From JAVBQJ01 sp031549115 (GTDB lineage: Bacteria > Verrucomicrobiota > Lentisphaeria > Victivallales > Victivallaceae): a stretch of 14,427 nucleotides of DNA. Position numbers and translations under genes: made by a program. The stretch is taken from NCBI GenBank assembly GCA_031549115.1, contig JAVBQJ010000048.1:1-14427 (forward strand), written 5' to 3'. The notes beneath the pieces were generated by a model. The model saw nothing but the letters and a program-made list of their open reading frames with translations. It was not told where the DNA came from and searched no databases. Positions 5,777 to 13,971 of this stretch are shown piece after piece; within the stretch, counting starts at the first letter, position 1, and every line of letters starts with the position of its first letter.

Positions 5777-6862
5777 TCAGATCACTTCCAGCGCGTTGCG
5801 GTCGGCGAGCGGCGCGAACGGTGCGTGCGGCTCCGCCTGGTACCAGTAGGCCACTGCGGAAATGTCATCCTGCAACGGCAGGTAGCGCCCTTCCGAACGC
5901 CAGCCGATCGCCTGTATCGTCACCTTCAGTCGCCGGGAAAAATACACCGGATCGGGAATGTGAAAGCGGTAGAGGCTGTGACGCTTGCCGGTGGCGTTTT
6001 CACCGCCGTACGGATACCCCAGAAACGGCGCCGTGAAGGTCTTGCCGAAGCTCCAGGCGCCGCCGAAGTAATCCTCCGTCCCGGTGCCGCAGATGGTGGG
6101 AAATTCGCCATCGTCATCGAGAAACATTTTGACTTCGCCTTCGCCCCACCAGCCGTCGTTGTTCTGCTGCCAGCTCATATAACAGCCGGCGAAGTGCCCC
6201 TGTCCGCGAATTCCGTCGACGATCACGAAATCATCCCCGTACGACAACGGGTTGGCGCGATGGAATGACGCGTGAAAGTAAGCGCTGTCCTCCGGAAGCT
6301 CCTCCAGCGTGTAATCAATCGCGTAGTAAAAGTGGGGGATGCGTTCCGTCGGATGCAGATTCTCCACCGTGATGCGCGCGTGGCGCCCGAACGGCATCGC
6401 GAAATAACAATTCAACGCGTTGCTGGGGTTGACATTCATCGGAATGGCGCGTACCTCCGCTTCGCACTTGGCCGCGTTGCAAAAGAAATCGCCGATCGGT
6501 GCTTCCACGCTCGGCGTTTCCTCCCCATCCCAATACATCCGCAGGATCAGTGTACGGCTCCAACGCATTTCGAACGTACACCAGATGTGCCGGATGTATC
6601 CGGGGCCGTCGACATCCATCAGCGTGGTCACTGTCGCCGGCGCCAGCGAGATGCTCGGACGCACCTTCCACTTCCGTCCCAACTCCCGGGCGCACGGCTG
6701 CGGCCCCTCCCAGAGCTGGCCGATTTGCGCCACCTCCGGCTGTGGTTCCGCACTGACCTGGGCCATGCCGCCTTTGCCGGCTTCGCCATACACGTTTTCC
6801 GCGGTAATGGAGCGCGAACGCGCCGACGACAGGCGGGTCAGATGATTCAGGGTATTTGTCAT
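5777..6862 (-). CDS. GH172 (DUF2961) family glycoside hydrolase
   Basis: 361 residues, normal single-domain length. Recognisable blocks: RSRSITAENVYGEAGKGG (15-32) at the start; the beta-strand-rich DGPGYIRHIWCTF (85-97); and WWGEGEVKMFLDDD (238-251) followed by CGTGTEDYFGGAWSFG (258-273). In GH172 the two catalytic glutamates lie in these last two motifs, here E241/E243 and E263. Characterised members act on alpha-D-fructofuranosyl or D-arabinofuranosyl linkages; the substrate of this one is not predictable. The family fold is a jelly roll. No signal peptide is present, so the enzyme is probably cytoplasmic. AAGGA precedes the ATG by about nine bases. It is divergent from an AraC gene that very likely controls it. 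Confidence 0.88.
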   Translation of the reverse strand: MTNTLNHLTRLSSARSRSITAENVYGEAGKGGMAQVSAEPQPEVAQIGQLWEGPQPCARELGRKWKVRPSISLAPATVTTLMDVDGPGYIRHIWCTFEMRWSRTLILRMYWDGEETPSVEAPIGDFFCNAAKCEAEVRAIPMNVNPSNALNCYFAMPFGRHARITVENLHPTERIPHFYYAIDYTLEELPEDSAYFHASFHRANPLSYGDDFVIVDGIRGQGHFAGCYMSWQQNNDGWWGEGEVKMFLDDDGEFPTICGTGTEDYFGGAWSFGKTFTAPFLGYPYGGENATGKRHSLYRFHIPDPVYFSRRLKVTIQAIGWRSEGRYLPLQDDISAVAYWYQAEPHAPFAPLADRNALEVI

Positions 6863-6908
6863 TTTTATTTTTCCTTTCCGAATGGCTTTCTGAATACATT
6901 ATGGTTAT

Positions 6909-6937
6909 ATTATACAGAAAACGGCACATTTTCGCCA
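6909..6937 (-). promoter_or_regulatory. Candidate promoter of the GH172 gene
   Basis: On the minus strand a perfect TATAAT (6914-6909) has only TGGCGA at the -35 position (6937-6932, 17-bp spacer). The weak -35 adjoins one of the two direct-repeat half-sites, as expected for an AraC-activated promoter. For the opposite strand, TATATT (6906-6911) with TGGCTT (6883-6888) is a weak candidate for the araC gene. Confidence 0.5.
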
Positions 6938-6968
6938 TGGCAAGAATCATTGAAAAGATGGCATAAAT
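6937..6968. promoter_or_regulatory. Candidate AraC-type operator: 11-bp direct repeats 21 bp apart
   Basis: ATGGCAAGAAT (6937-6947) and ATGGCATAAAT (6958-6968) match at 9 of 11 positions and start exactly 21 bp, two helical turns, apart on one face of the DNA. One half-site touches the -35 of the GH172 promoter. The other ends one base before the araC start codon and covers its ribosome binding site region. This fits activation of GH172 together with self-repression of the regulator. Confidence 0.55.
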
Positions 6969-6969
6969 T

Positions 6970-7782
6970 ATGAAATGTCGATATTTGAAATTCGAGTCGC
7001 CGCGCCGCGAAGACGCTCTGGTCATTTCCGGTGTCGGCGTCCGGGAGTCCATGCCGCCGTGCATTGTCGACCGGCCGCAAGGCACCGGGGACCGGCTGCT
7101 GATGTTCTTTTATGAGCCGGTGATGCTGAAAGAGGACGGATTGACCGGGCGGCGTGAATCCGGAGCCCTGATGCTGTGGGGGGAGGGCGCCGGACACTAT
7201 TACGGTTCGGAAGCCGGGCGCTGGTGTCACAGCTGGATGCACTTTCACGGCGCCGGCTGCCCGGAATTTCTCGATCGTTGCGGGCTGGTTTCCAACCGGA
7301 GCTTCCATTGGAGCGATCCGGAGCTTCTAGAGGGATATTTATTCCGGATTTACCGTGAATTGACCGTCGCATGTTCGCCCTCGGCCGAACTGCTGCAGCT
7401 GCATTGGCAGGCGCTGATGCTGGAGCTGGGACGGAAGCGGAATCTGTCCGATTCCCGGCAGCCGCCTCCGGGGTTGAGCCGGGTTCGCGCGTTGCTGGAT
7501 CGGCACCCGGAGGGGCGGGATTCGCTGATGCGGTTGGCGCGATTGGCCGGAATGTCTCCCTCGCACTTCAGTGCTGCTTTCCGGCATTGGTTCGGCCGTG
7601 CTCCGGCGCAATACCGGTTGGAGCGCCGGATGGAGTTGGCGGCGTACTGGCTGCGGGACCATAATCTCAGTATCGGCGAGGTCGGCTGCCGCGCCGGTTA
7701 CCCCGACGCCTTTCAGTTTTCCCGTATGTTCCGCCGCCACACCGGCCTGTCCCCCCGCGCCTGGCGCGAGAGCAGAGAATAG
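6970..7782 (+). CDS. AraC-family transcriptional regulator
   Basis: 270 residues. The C-terminal 100 residues (about 168-267) are the double helix-turn-helix: LMRLARLAGMSPSHFSAAFR, then LSIGEVGCRAGYPDAFQFSR and the family ending HTGLSPRAWR. The N-terminal 150 residues form a divergent sensor domain (MFFYEPVML, GHYYGSEAGRWCHSWMHF) of the kind that binds a sugar ligand. The two araC genes in the window share little outside the HTH. Only a poor ribosome binding site (GATGG) precedes the ATG, and it lies within a predicted operator half-site, which suggests that the protein limits its own synthesis. The GH172 gene, divergent across 107 bp, is the obvious target. Repeat E2 begins 14 bases past the stop. 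Confidence 0.93.
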   Translation: MKCRYLKFESPRREDALVISGVGVRESMPPCIVDRPQGTGDRLLMFFYEPVMLKEDGLTGRRESGALMLWGEGAGHYYGSEAGRWCHSWMHFHGAGCPEFLDRCGLVSNRSFHWSDPELLEGYLFRIYRELTVACSPSAELLQLHWQALMLELGRKRNLSDSRQPPPGLSRVRALLDRHPEGRDSLMRLARLAGMSPSHFSAAFRHWFGRAPAQYRLERRMELAAYWLRDHNLSIGEVGCRAGYPDAFQFSRMFRRHTGLSPRAWRESRE

Positions 7783-7796
7783 AAGTTTTAAAAAAA

Positions 7797-8072
7797 TTCT
7801 TAAAAATAAAAAAATAGAGCCGCAAAGCGGCGGTTTTGCACTCCGTCATACGGAGGCGCCGATCCAGCAGGCGAATTCTGCTGGTCGATCCCAGGAGGGA
7901 TCGAAATCCAGGGAAGGATCGCCTCCCGGCGATCCGGATCCTCCCGAGGTAGCGATGGTGGAGATCGGATTGGAAGCGTGAGCGACAATCCAATCTACAC
8001 ATGGAGCGAACGAGGTGCCGCACCGGCGGCGAACAATAGTCGATAGAACGCCGCACCGGCGGCGAACGATAG
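7797..8072 (+). repeat. Structured intergenic repeat E2
   Basis: Second copy of the E family, same orientation as E1. H1 GCCGC-AAA-GCGGC (7819-7831); H2 CTCCGT-CAT-ACGGAG (7841-7855), identical to E1; H3 CCAGCAG/CTGCTGG (7864-7884); H4 CGATCCC-AGGA-GGGATCG (7886-7903); a copy-specific hairpin GGATCGCC-TCCC-GGCGATCC (7916-7935); H6, a 15-position stem with 13 pairs (7958-7972 with 7986-8000) around the same 13-nt loop GAAGCGTGAGCGA; then H7 twice (8016-8031 and 8049-8064), each followed by AACRATAG. H4 and H6 differ from E1 by paired changes that keep the helices. It lies between the stop of an araC gene and the heptose kinase gene. The remaining bases to 8184 hold only the kinase promoter and ribosome binding site. 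Confidence 0.8.
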
Positions 8073-8127
8073 ACCGGCGAAACGGCTCCATACGTACATT
8101 GCTCCGTCAATCCCCCCGACAAAAAAT

Positions 8128-8156
8128 TTGCTTTTTCCAGCCCTCGGGTGTATGTT
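8128..8156 (+). promoter_or_regulatory. Candidate promoter of the heptose kinase gene
   Basis: TTGCTT (8128-8133), 17 bp, TATGTT (8151-8156), a moderate sigma70 match just past repeat E2. A start near 8163 would give a leader of about 22 nt that includes the AAAGG ribosome binding site at 8174-8178. Confidence 0.4.
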
Positions 8157-8184
8157 AACTTTTTTCAAGGGGAAAAGGCGGCTT

Positions 8185-9201
8185 ATGCTGGATGCGAATA
8201 AGGATTTATTGAAAAATATCATCGCCCGGTTTCGCGGGAAACGGGTGGCCGTGGTCGGCGATCTGATGCTGGACGCGTATGTCTGGGGGAAGGTGGAACG
8301 GATTTCGCCGGAAGCACCGGTCCCGATCGTTCAGGTCGAGCGGCGCAGCTGCTGCCTCGGCGGCGCCGCCAATGTGATGCGCAACGTGGTTACGCTCGGC
8401 GGCGAAGTCCGTGCTTTCGGCCTGATGGGCGCCGACGCCAATGGCACGTTGCTCAAGAAGCTGCTGGCGGAATACGCCATCGATCCCGAGGGTATTCAGG
8501 TCGATCCCGATCGTCCGACGACGGAAAAGCAGCGGGTCATCGCCGGCGCGCAGCAGCTGATGCGGGTGGATTACGAAGACCAGTCGCCGGTGGCGGACGG
8601 AATCCGCGCCGAAATTATCGACCGGATTACCCGATTGATTCGCGACCGCCAGGTGGATGCGGTGATTCTGGAAGATTATGCCAAAGGCCTGTTGAGCCGG
8701 GAAATGGCGCAGGCGATCACCGATTGCGCCCGCGAACACGGCATTGTGGTCACGCTGGACCCGAACCCGCGTAACCGTATGGTGATAAAAGGATTGTCGA
8801 TGATGAAGCCGAACCGCGGCGAAGCTTTTGCGCTGGCGGGAAAAAGCGCGCCCGCTCCCGGAGTCGATCCGGCCCGTGACCGGAAACTCCTGGAAGTGGC
8901 TGCCACGATTCAGCAGGAGTGGGAAATGGAATATCTGCTGATTTCGCTGGCGGCACAGGGCATGGCTTTGTTTCACCGCGACGCCGACTTGACCGTGATT
9001 CCGACGCGGGCCCGGGAGGTTTACGATGTCTCCGGGGCCGGAGATACGGTAATTGCCGCGGCGACGCTGGCGCTGACCACCGGCTGCGACGGCAAATACG
9101 CGGCCGAGATCGCCAACCATGCCGCGGGCATCGTGGTCGGCAAACTCGGGACGGTTACCGTCGGCGCCGATGAGGTTCTGGACAGCATCGCCGGGGCGTG
9201 A
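8185..9201 (+). CDS. rfaE1: D-glycero-beta-D-manno-heptose-7-phosphate kinase
   Basis: 338 residues from the ATG at 8185 (AAAGG six bases upstream); an earlier in-frame ATG at 8128 lies inside the promoter. PfkB/ribokinase fold: VAVVGDLMLDAYVWG (21-35), the RfaE-type ERISPEAPVPI (38-48), the substrate-binding LGGAANVMRNV (58-68), LDPNPRN (191-197), and the second PfkB signature DVSGAGDT (281-288) with catalytic Asp287. It phosphorylates heptose-7-phosphate at C1 for ADP-heptose, the donor for the LPS inner core; this step is cytoplasmic. The length matches a stand-alone kinase: the nucleotidyltransferase half of bifunctional HldE is absent and must be encoded elsewhere. Its stop is only 4 bp from the stop of the convergent gene. 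Confidence 0.93.
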   Translation: MLDANKDLLKNIIARFRGKRVAVVGDLMLDAYVWGKVERISPEAPVPIVQVERRSCCLGGAANVMRNVVTLGGEVRAFGLMGADANGTLLKKLLAEYAIDPEGIQVDPDRPTTEKQRVIAGAQQLMRVDYEDQSPVADGIRAEIIDRITRLIRDRQVDAVILEDYAKGLLSREMAQAITDCAREHGIVVTLDPNPRNRMVIKGLSMMKPNRGEAFALAGKSAPAPGVDPARDRKLLEVAATIQQEWEMEYLLISLAAQGMALFHRDADLTVIPTRAREVYDVSGAGDTVIAAATLALTTGCDGKYAAEIANHAAGIVVGKLGTVTVGADEVLDSIAGA

Positions 9202-9205
9202 AACG

Positions 9206-9643
9206 TCAGGCGGAAAGCTGTTCGCGTACTGCGTCCACGGACAGATGCATCCCGGCCAGAAACGCCGGGATGCGGAGATCCCGGAGATTGACAAGCTCGC
9301 CCGGCAGCTGGGCAATGCCCCAGATGGTCTGCCACTGCAAAGCCACGGTTTGACGCTGATCCTCCGGAATGAGGGCGGTGACGGCATTGACGAATGCTCC
9401 CTTGTCCACCCACTCTTCGGCGGGTTCCAGCTCCGGCAGTTCCACGACATCTCCGTCGACGATATCGAGTCGCGATACCGGGAGCGTCCCCTCATAGCCG
9501 ATCCATTCCTGGGTACTCATCCAACTGTTTCCCATCTGGTAACCGCGATACTCGATCACGCGTTCGGTTTCGGTGGAGCCGGTGACGTTGCCCTCGGCAT
9601 CGTATTCATTTTGGTATTCGGTGATTTTCTTGATGTATCGCAT
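9206..9643 (-). CDS. Small protein of unknown function, downstream partner of a tail-fibre-like gene
   Basis: 145 residues. An AAGGAG ribosome binding site precedes the ATG by six bases, and the gene starts 12 bases after the stop of the 1073-residue gene, so the two form an operon. The first half is polar and acidic (TEYQNEYDAEGNVTGSTETE, later ELPELEPAEEWVD). The second half is helical with a conserved look (AFVNAVTALIPEDQ, ALQWQTIWG, IPAFLAGMHL). No signal peptide, membrane helix or known motif is seen. Small genes in this position behind phage tail-fibre genes often encode assembly chaperones or accessory virion proteins; that is position-based inference only. Confidence 0.75.
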   Translation of the reverse strand: MRYIKKITEYQNEYDAEGNVTGSTETERVIEYRGYQMGNSWMSTQEWIGYEGTLPVSRLDIVDGDVVELPELEPAEEWVDKGAFVNAVTALIPEDQRQTVALQWQTIWGIAQLPGELVNLRDLRIPAFLAGMHLSVDAVREQLSA

Positions 9644-9655
9644 TTTTTCTCCTTA

Positions 9656-12600
9656 TTATGCTTCGATTACGGTCCAGCCGCGGTCGCGGAGGATTTGAAT
9701 GTTGGCGTCGCTGGCTGAGGTACGGTTTTTGCTGATTGTCAGCGTTCCGTTCAAGCTGCCCGCATCAACGATATTTTGGATGGTCTGGTCGTATTCGGCA
9801 GGAGTGACGGCGGCATTGTTGCTAAAACTAACCGACGTATTCGTTGACATCACCGGCAATGCACCGGTAATACCAGGCAGATACATTATCTGCCGTACCT
9901 TAGTAACTGTGGGCAGTCCGGCAACCGCACCCGTAACTCCGGGAAGGTTGTATAGAGACAACACTTCTGTTGGTTTCGGTAAAGTTAAAATATCGCCTAC
10001 CAGGCCGGGAAGATAACGCAGCGTCAGTGCATGTGCTGCTTTTGGCAAATCTGCTGTCTTGCCGGTTAATCCGGTGATACTGTAAAGCGTTAAGTCGTAT
10101 ACGATCCGCGGCAGCTCCGCGATGTCGCCCGTCAGTCCCGAGAGATAATACAACAGCAGATTTTTGCAGACCCGAGGAAGTTCCCTCGCGTGCATCAAAC
10201 TATTATTCAGGGCGGATGAATTATTGATTTGCAACAGGCTCTCCGCCGACAAACCGGTATAGCGGCACACCAATAGGCCCGCCGTCACTTCACGGTTGAT
10301 CGTGGCGGCATTGGACGTGGAACCGTCCGGAAATGTCCATTCGAGGTTTTCAAAACCGACGGTCTGGATGTTGACTTGCCCTGCCGCACACGGTATTATC
10401 CACTTTTTGACCGGATCGGCGGGCGGCGACAGGAGGCGGATTTCGGATTCCGTCATGGCGTAATCATACACATGCGCCCAAGCGATGCGGTGGTCGGAGA
10501 TGTATGCGGTTGTGGCGTCGTGCATAATCGATACGGCATCCGACAACGAACTGCCGGCTCCCTGTCCGAATGGCTCCATGACGACTGTTTTCTTGCCAAT
10601 TTCAGCGCCATCCAGATAGATGGATATCGTACCGGCAGGATAATTGAAAACCGCCGCCAGAGTGAACCATCGGTCAAAAATTGGCAGACTGGCAGCGTCG
10701 ATGTAACACTCTCTTTGGCCGGTAACGCCTTGGTAACGGCAGTTGATACCGATTTGTGGCGTGGTTCCGGTGAAATTTTCCCGCACGTCGATATCGAGTA
10801 CATAAGAACTACCCCCAGAGGTATACGCACCCTGCGTCACCAGCCCGGATACATATAGTTTTCCGTCCGCTGCATGGCTCGGAATGAAACAGCGGCAAAC
10901 AAAGGTTTTCGATGTCGCATTTCCGCGCAAATCCAACTGCGTTTTGATCCGCCGCACAACGCCGGATGCCGCGCCTTCGAAATATTCCCGGTCGCTGCGG
11001 ATGTTGGAAAGCGTCAAGAGGCGGGTGCGTTCGGCGAACGACGGATAGCTCCAAGTCGCTCCCGTGATGAGGTTGGTCACCTTCAGTTTGCGGATAAAGC
11101 CGTTGAAACTGCTGGTTGGAGCGCCGATGGTCAAAGACTGGTTTCGGTCGCCCGTCGCCACGGAGTTAGGAGTGCCGTTGTCGATTATTGCCGACAGGGT
11201 ACTGCCGACGATAGTGGCTTCGCATGTATGCCACCCGATTGCCGCATCCCAGTCCGCGGTTATATTGGAGTAGTTGCCGTAGCGCGAACCAAGATTAGTG
11301 GATATCAGCATACGTCCGGTGGCTTGGGTCGAGATGGCAAATGGGGTCGATGCGGCACTGGAGCTGAAAATATTTCTCACCAGCATGCCGGACGCTTCGT
11401 TCCAGTAAAATTCCATTTCGATTTTCAGATCGTCGGCAGTCGCAATATTCTCCCGCGCCCACGCCCCGAAATCGTGCCAGGTTTCCGGTTCCGTCGCGAA
11501 GTTGCGCGGCACCGCCGACGGCCACGGCGCGCCGGGAACATTCGGGCGCAGCGGCGACAACCAGATTGGATGCCCGGCAGTACTGGCCGCCAGAATGGGA
11601 TTGGAGGCGGGAATTCCCGGCGAATTGCGTGCTGTGCCGGAGGCGAGAACGGCGACGTCAGTGATCAATACGCTCACGGTTTCGTTATCCCGCAGCGTAT
11701 CGGCGTCGGCTTCGACCAGGCGGCACAGAGTCAGGGCTCCGTCCAAGCCGCCTTCCGGTACCGACAAGGTTTGCCAGACGCCGGCGGCGGTCACCGGGAC
11801 CGTCTGAGGCTCCGTCGTAACCTCTCCGGCCTGCAATGCCAGTACCGCCTTGCCGGTCACGGTGGAATTGGCACTGAGAAGCCGGATTTTCACCGACTGA
11901 ATTCCGGGGAGTTCCACGAGACAGCGCGCCTCCGGAAGGAGCTCGTCCAATTGTATCACCGTTCCATATTGCGAATCGTCAACCATCAGCTCGAAAGGCA
12001 GTTGCCGGTATTCCCGAACGACCGTTGCGGCCTCGCCTGCCAAGCAAATTCCGTCGCTCCAACGGCCGTCGGAATAAACATAATAACACTGTTCATCGGT
12101 GGCGAAGTAACAGGCCGGTTCGGCAGGGCTCGGCACCAGCGTATCGCGTTCTGCCCGGAGACCGAAGGTATCGGCTTGAAACCCCTGCTGCGGTATGGTA
12201 ACCGGCGCGGAAAGCGGCCCCGAGAGAAAGCGCCGCCGGAAGTACCGATCTTCTCCGGAAGTATAGCTTCTCCAGGTGTCGTCGGGATCGGTACTGTAAT
12301 AGGTGATCGGAGTCGACCGGCTGCGGGTTGCGGCAAAATTCCGGAGTACGGCATCGTCGGCGACTTCCGCAAGCACGGCGACCGGCAAATCCTTCCGGTC
12401 GCAGCCGTTGAACCGGCAGCTTCCCAATACCGTCGGGGCGGCGGAGCCTCCCGGGTATCCCAGGACGAACAGATGAAATTCCTTGGCGCGGCTGTCGCGC
12501 AAGGCTGTGGCGAAAGGAATGGTATTGGTGGAGATGTCCGCCCGGCATGTGGCATAGCGGCAGAAATTCCGGCTGTTGTCGGCGTTGTAGCTTCCGGTTC

Positions 12601-12877
12601 GCGTGACCTTGCTGTCCAGCGACTGGCTGAAAAAAATAACGCTGCCGGTATGGGCGGCATAGCCGACCAGTTGCAGCGGCAAATACTCCTCCCATACCCG
12701 GGGCGTCAACTGATATTGGCCATCCGTCAATTCGACGTTAAAAAAAGAACATTCGACGGAGAGGGTCTCTCCGAGTTCCAAAACCGGCCAATTTTCCCGG
12801 TCGGCCTTGCCGCCCCCGGGCGACAACAATTCGCCGGCGGCGTTGAAGCGCAAATAAATGGTTTTTCTGCTGCTCAC
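9656..12877 (-). CDS. Large tail-fibre-like protein with LamG-like domains and 22-residue repeats
   Basis: 1073 residues from a GTG at 12877, chosen because GGAGG lies exactly six bases upstream. The frame opens with SSRKTIYLRF. No signal peptide is present, which disfavours an ordinary surface adhesin and fits a virion protein released by lysis. Residues about 475-610 and 650-800 look like LamG/concanavalin-type beta sandwiches (for example FDRWFTLAAVFNYPAGTISI). Residues about 900-1009 are five 22-residue leucine-rich repeats with the pattern LP...L.LY.LPG.TG. The C-terminus has NIQILRDRGWTVIEA, an ending I associate with phage tail proteins. By eye the repeat part is less GC-rich than the flanking genes. 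No capsid, portal or baseplate gene is in view. A non-phage role in cell-surface recognition is possible. Confidence 0.75.
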   Translation of the reverse strand: MSSRKTIYLRFNAAGELLSPGGGKADRENWPVLELGETLSVECSFFNVELTDGQYQLTPRVWEEYLPLQLVGYAAHTGSVIFFSQSLDSKVTRTGSYNADNSRNFCRYATCRADISTNTIPFATALRDSRAKEFHLFVLGYPGGSAAPTVLGSCRFNGCDRKDLPVAVLAEVADDAVLRNFAATRSRSTPITYYSTDPDDTWRSYTSGEDRYFRRRFLSGPLSAPVTIPQQGFQADTFGLRAERDTLVPSPAEPACYFATDEQCYYVYSDGRWSDGICLAGEAATVVREYRQLPFELMVDDSQYGTVIQLDELLPEARCLVELPGIQSVKIRLLSANSTVTGKAVLALQAGEVTTEPQTVPVTAAGVWQTLSVPEGGLDGALTLCRLVEADADTLRDNETVSVLITDVAVLASGTARNSPGIPASNPILAASTAGHPIWLSPLRPNVPGAPWPSAVPRNFATEPETWHDFGAWARENIATADDLKIEMEFYWNEASGMLVRNIFSSSAASTPFAISTQATGRMLISTNLGSRYGNYSNITADWDAAIGWHTCEATIVGSTLSAIIDNGTPNSVATGDRNQSLTIGAPTSSFNGFIRKLKVTNLITGATWSYPSFAERTRLLTLSNIRSDREYFEGAASGVVRRIKTQLDLRGNATSKTFVCRCFIPSHAADGKLYVSGLVTQGAYTSGGSSYVLDIDVRENFTGTTPQIGINCRYQGVTGQRECYIDAASLPIFDRWFTLAAVFNYPAGTISIYLDGAEIGKKTVVMEPFGQGAGSSLSDAVSIMHDATTAYISDHRIAWAHVYDYAMTESEIRLLSPPADPVKKWIIPCAAGQVNIQTVGFENLEWTFPDGSTSNAATINREVTAGLLVCRYTGLSAESLLQINNSSALNNSLMHARELPRVCKNLLLYYLSGLTGDIAELPRIVYDLTLYSITGLTGKTADLPKAAHALTLRYLPGLVGDILTLPKPTEVLSLYNLPGVTGAVAGLPTVTKVRQIMYLPGITGALPVMSTNTSVSFSNNAAVTPAEYDQTIQNIVDAGSLNGTLTISKNRTSASDANIQILRDRGWTVIEA
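9851..10180 (-). repeat. Five tandem 66-bp units encoding leucine-rich repeats
   Basis: Each unit encodes 22 residues: LPRVCKNLLLYY.., LPRIVYDLTLYS.., LPKAAHALTLRY.., LPKPTEVLSLYN.., LPTVTKVRQIMY.., each followed by (L/I)xG(L/V/I)xG. Protein spacing is exactly constant while the DNA has diverged, so these are old duplications kept at protein level rather than recent slippage. Confidence 0.7.
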
Positions 12878-12963
12878 CGTATTCCTCCGTGTGGTTTCGT
12901 TGGGTTTTCCCCCACAAAGAGCCGTGTCGGTTGCAGAAGTTCAATCCATTACATCACAACAAC

Positions 12964-13929
12964 TTATGGTACGCAGAAGTCCGGATCTTGCCGCAGCAGC
13001 TGCTCGAAGTAGGCAATCGTCTGCTTCAACCCCTCCCGCAACGGCGTCACCGGTTCCCAATCCAGCAACTGTTGCGCTTTGGCGATATTCGGACGCCGCT
13101 GTCTGGGGTCGTCCGCCGGCAACGGCATGTGGATAAGCCGGGATTTGGAACCCGTCAATTCGATCGTCAATTCCGCCAGCTCCCGAATGGTGAATTCATC
13201 CGGATTGCCCAGATTCAACGGACCGGTGACATCGTCGCCGGAAGCCATGGTTCGGATCAACGCATCCACCAGGTCGTCGCGATAGCAGAAGCTCCGGGTC
13301 TGCGAACCGTCGCCGTAGAGGGTGATGTCGCGTCCGAGCAACGCCTGCAAAATGAAATTGCTCACCACCCGCCCGTCATTCGGATGCATCCGGGGCCCGT
13401 AGGTATTGAAGATGCGTACCACCTTGATCGGCAATCCGCACTGCATCCGGTAAGCGAAAAACAGCGTTTCCGCCGCCCGTTTGCCCTCGTCGTAACAGGC
13501 CCGTTCGCCGATCGGATTCACATTGCCCCAATACTCCTCGGTCTGCGGATGCACGGTGGGATCGCCGTAAACCTCCGAAGTGGAGGCCTGCAGGATCTTC
13601 GCGCCGACCCGTTTGGCCAATCCGAGCATGTTGATCGCACCATGAACACAGGTTTTCACCGTCTGCACCGGGTCGCGCTGGTAATGAATCGGAGAAGCCG
13701 GGCAGGCCAGATTGTAAATCTCATCGACCTCGATGTACAACGGCAAGGTGATGTCGTGCCGGACCAGTTCGAATTGCGGGTTGGCCAGCAGGTGATAAAT
13801 ATTGCGTTTGGCGCCGGTATAGAAGTTATCGGCGCAAATTACCTCATGTTTCTGCTCCAACAGCTTCTCGCACAAATACGACCCCAGAAAGCCCCCGCCC
13901 CCGGTCACCAGAATCCGTTTAGTACTCAT
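12964..13929 (-). CDS. UDP-glucuronate decarboxylase (UDP-xylose synthase)
   Basis: 321 residues from the ATG at 13929, with AGGAAGG a few bases upstream; the frame extends to 14010 but that part lies in a hairpin block. This is an extended short-chain dehydrogenase. NAD is bound by GGGGFLG (Gly10, Gly13, Gly16). The catalytic residues are Thr117-Ser118-Glu119 in ASTSEVYGDP and Tyr146-x3-Lys150 in YDEGKR. The RIFNTYGPRM and GDGSQTRSFCY blocks are typical of the UXS branch. It converts UDP-glucuronate to UDP-xylose and CO2 in the cytoplasm, for exopolysaccharide or LPS sugars. An 86-bp gap separates its stop from the tail-like gene downstream, with no terminator visible there. A UDP-glucose 4-epimerase is unlikely given the UXS-specific motifs. 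Confidence 0.93.
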   Translation of the reverse strand: MSTKRILVTGGGGFLGSYLCEKLLEQKHEVICADNFYTGAKRNIYHLLANPQFELVRHDITLPLYIEVDEIYNLACPASPIHYQRDPVQTVKTCVHGAINMLGLAKRVGAKILQASTSEVYGDPTVHPQTEEYWGNVNPIGERACYDEGKRAAETLFFAYRMQCGLPIKVVRIFNTYGPRMHPNDGRVVSNFILQALLGRDITLYGDGSQTRSFCYRDDLVDALIRTMASGDDVTGPLNLGNPDEFTIRELAELTIELTGSKSRLIHMPLPADDPRQRRPNIAKAQQLLDWEPVTPLREGLKQTIAYFEQLLRQDPDFCVP

Positions 13930-13971
13930 ATAAATCACCTTCCTGTCTTGTTTTGTACGTCGTTGGAGAAT

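Noticed and set aside
9656..10200. Diversity-generating retroelement target at the 3' end of the tail-like gene
   Set aside because: No reverse transcriptase, no near-identical template repeat and no C-type lectin fold signature in the window.
10874..13012. 712-codon open frame on the plus strand opposite the tail-like gene
   Set aside because: Low-complexity Arg/Gly/Ala-rich translation with no motif. The minus strand carries regular 22-residue repeats and a perfect ribosome binding site.
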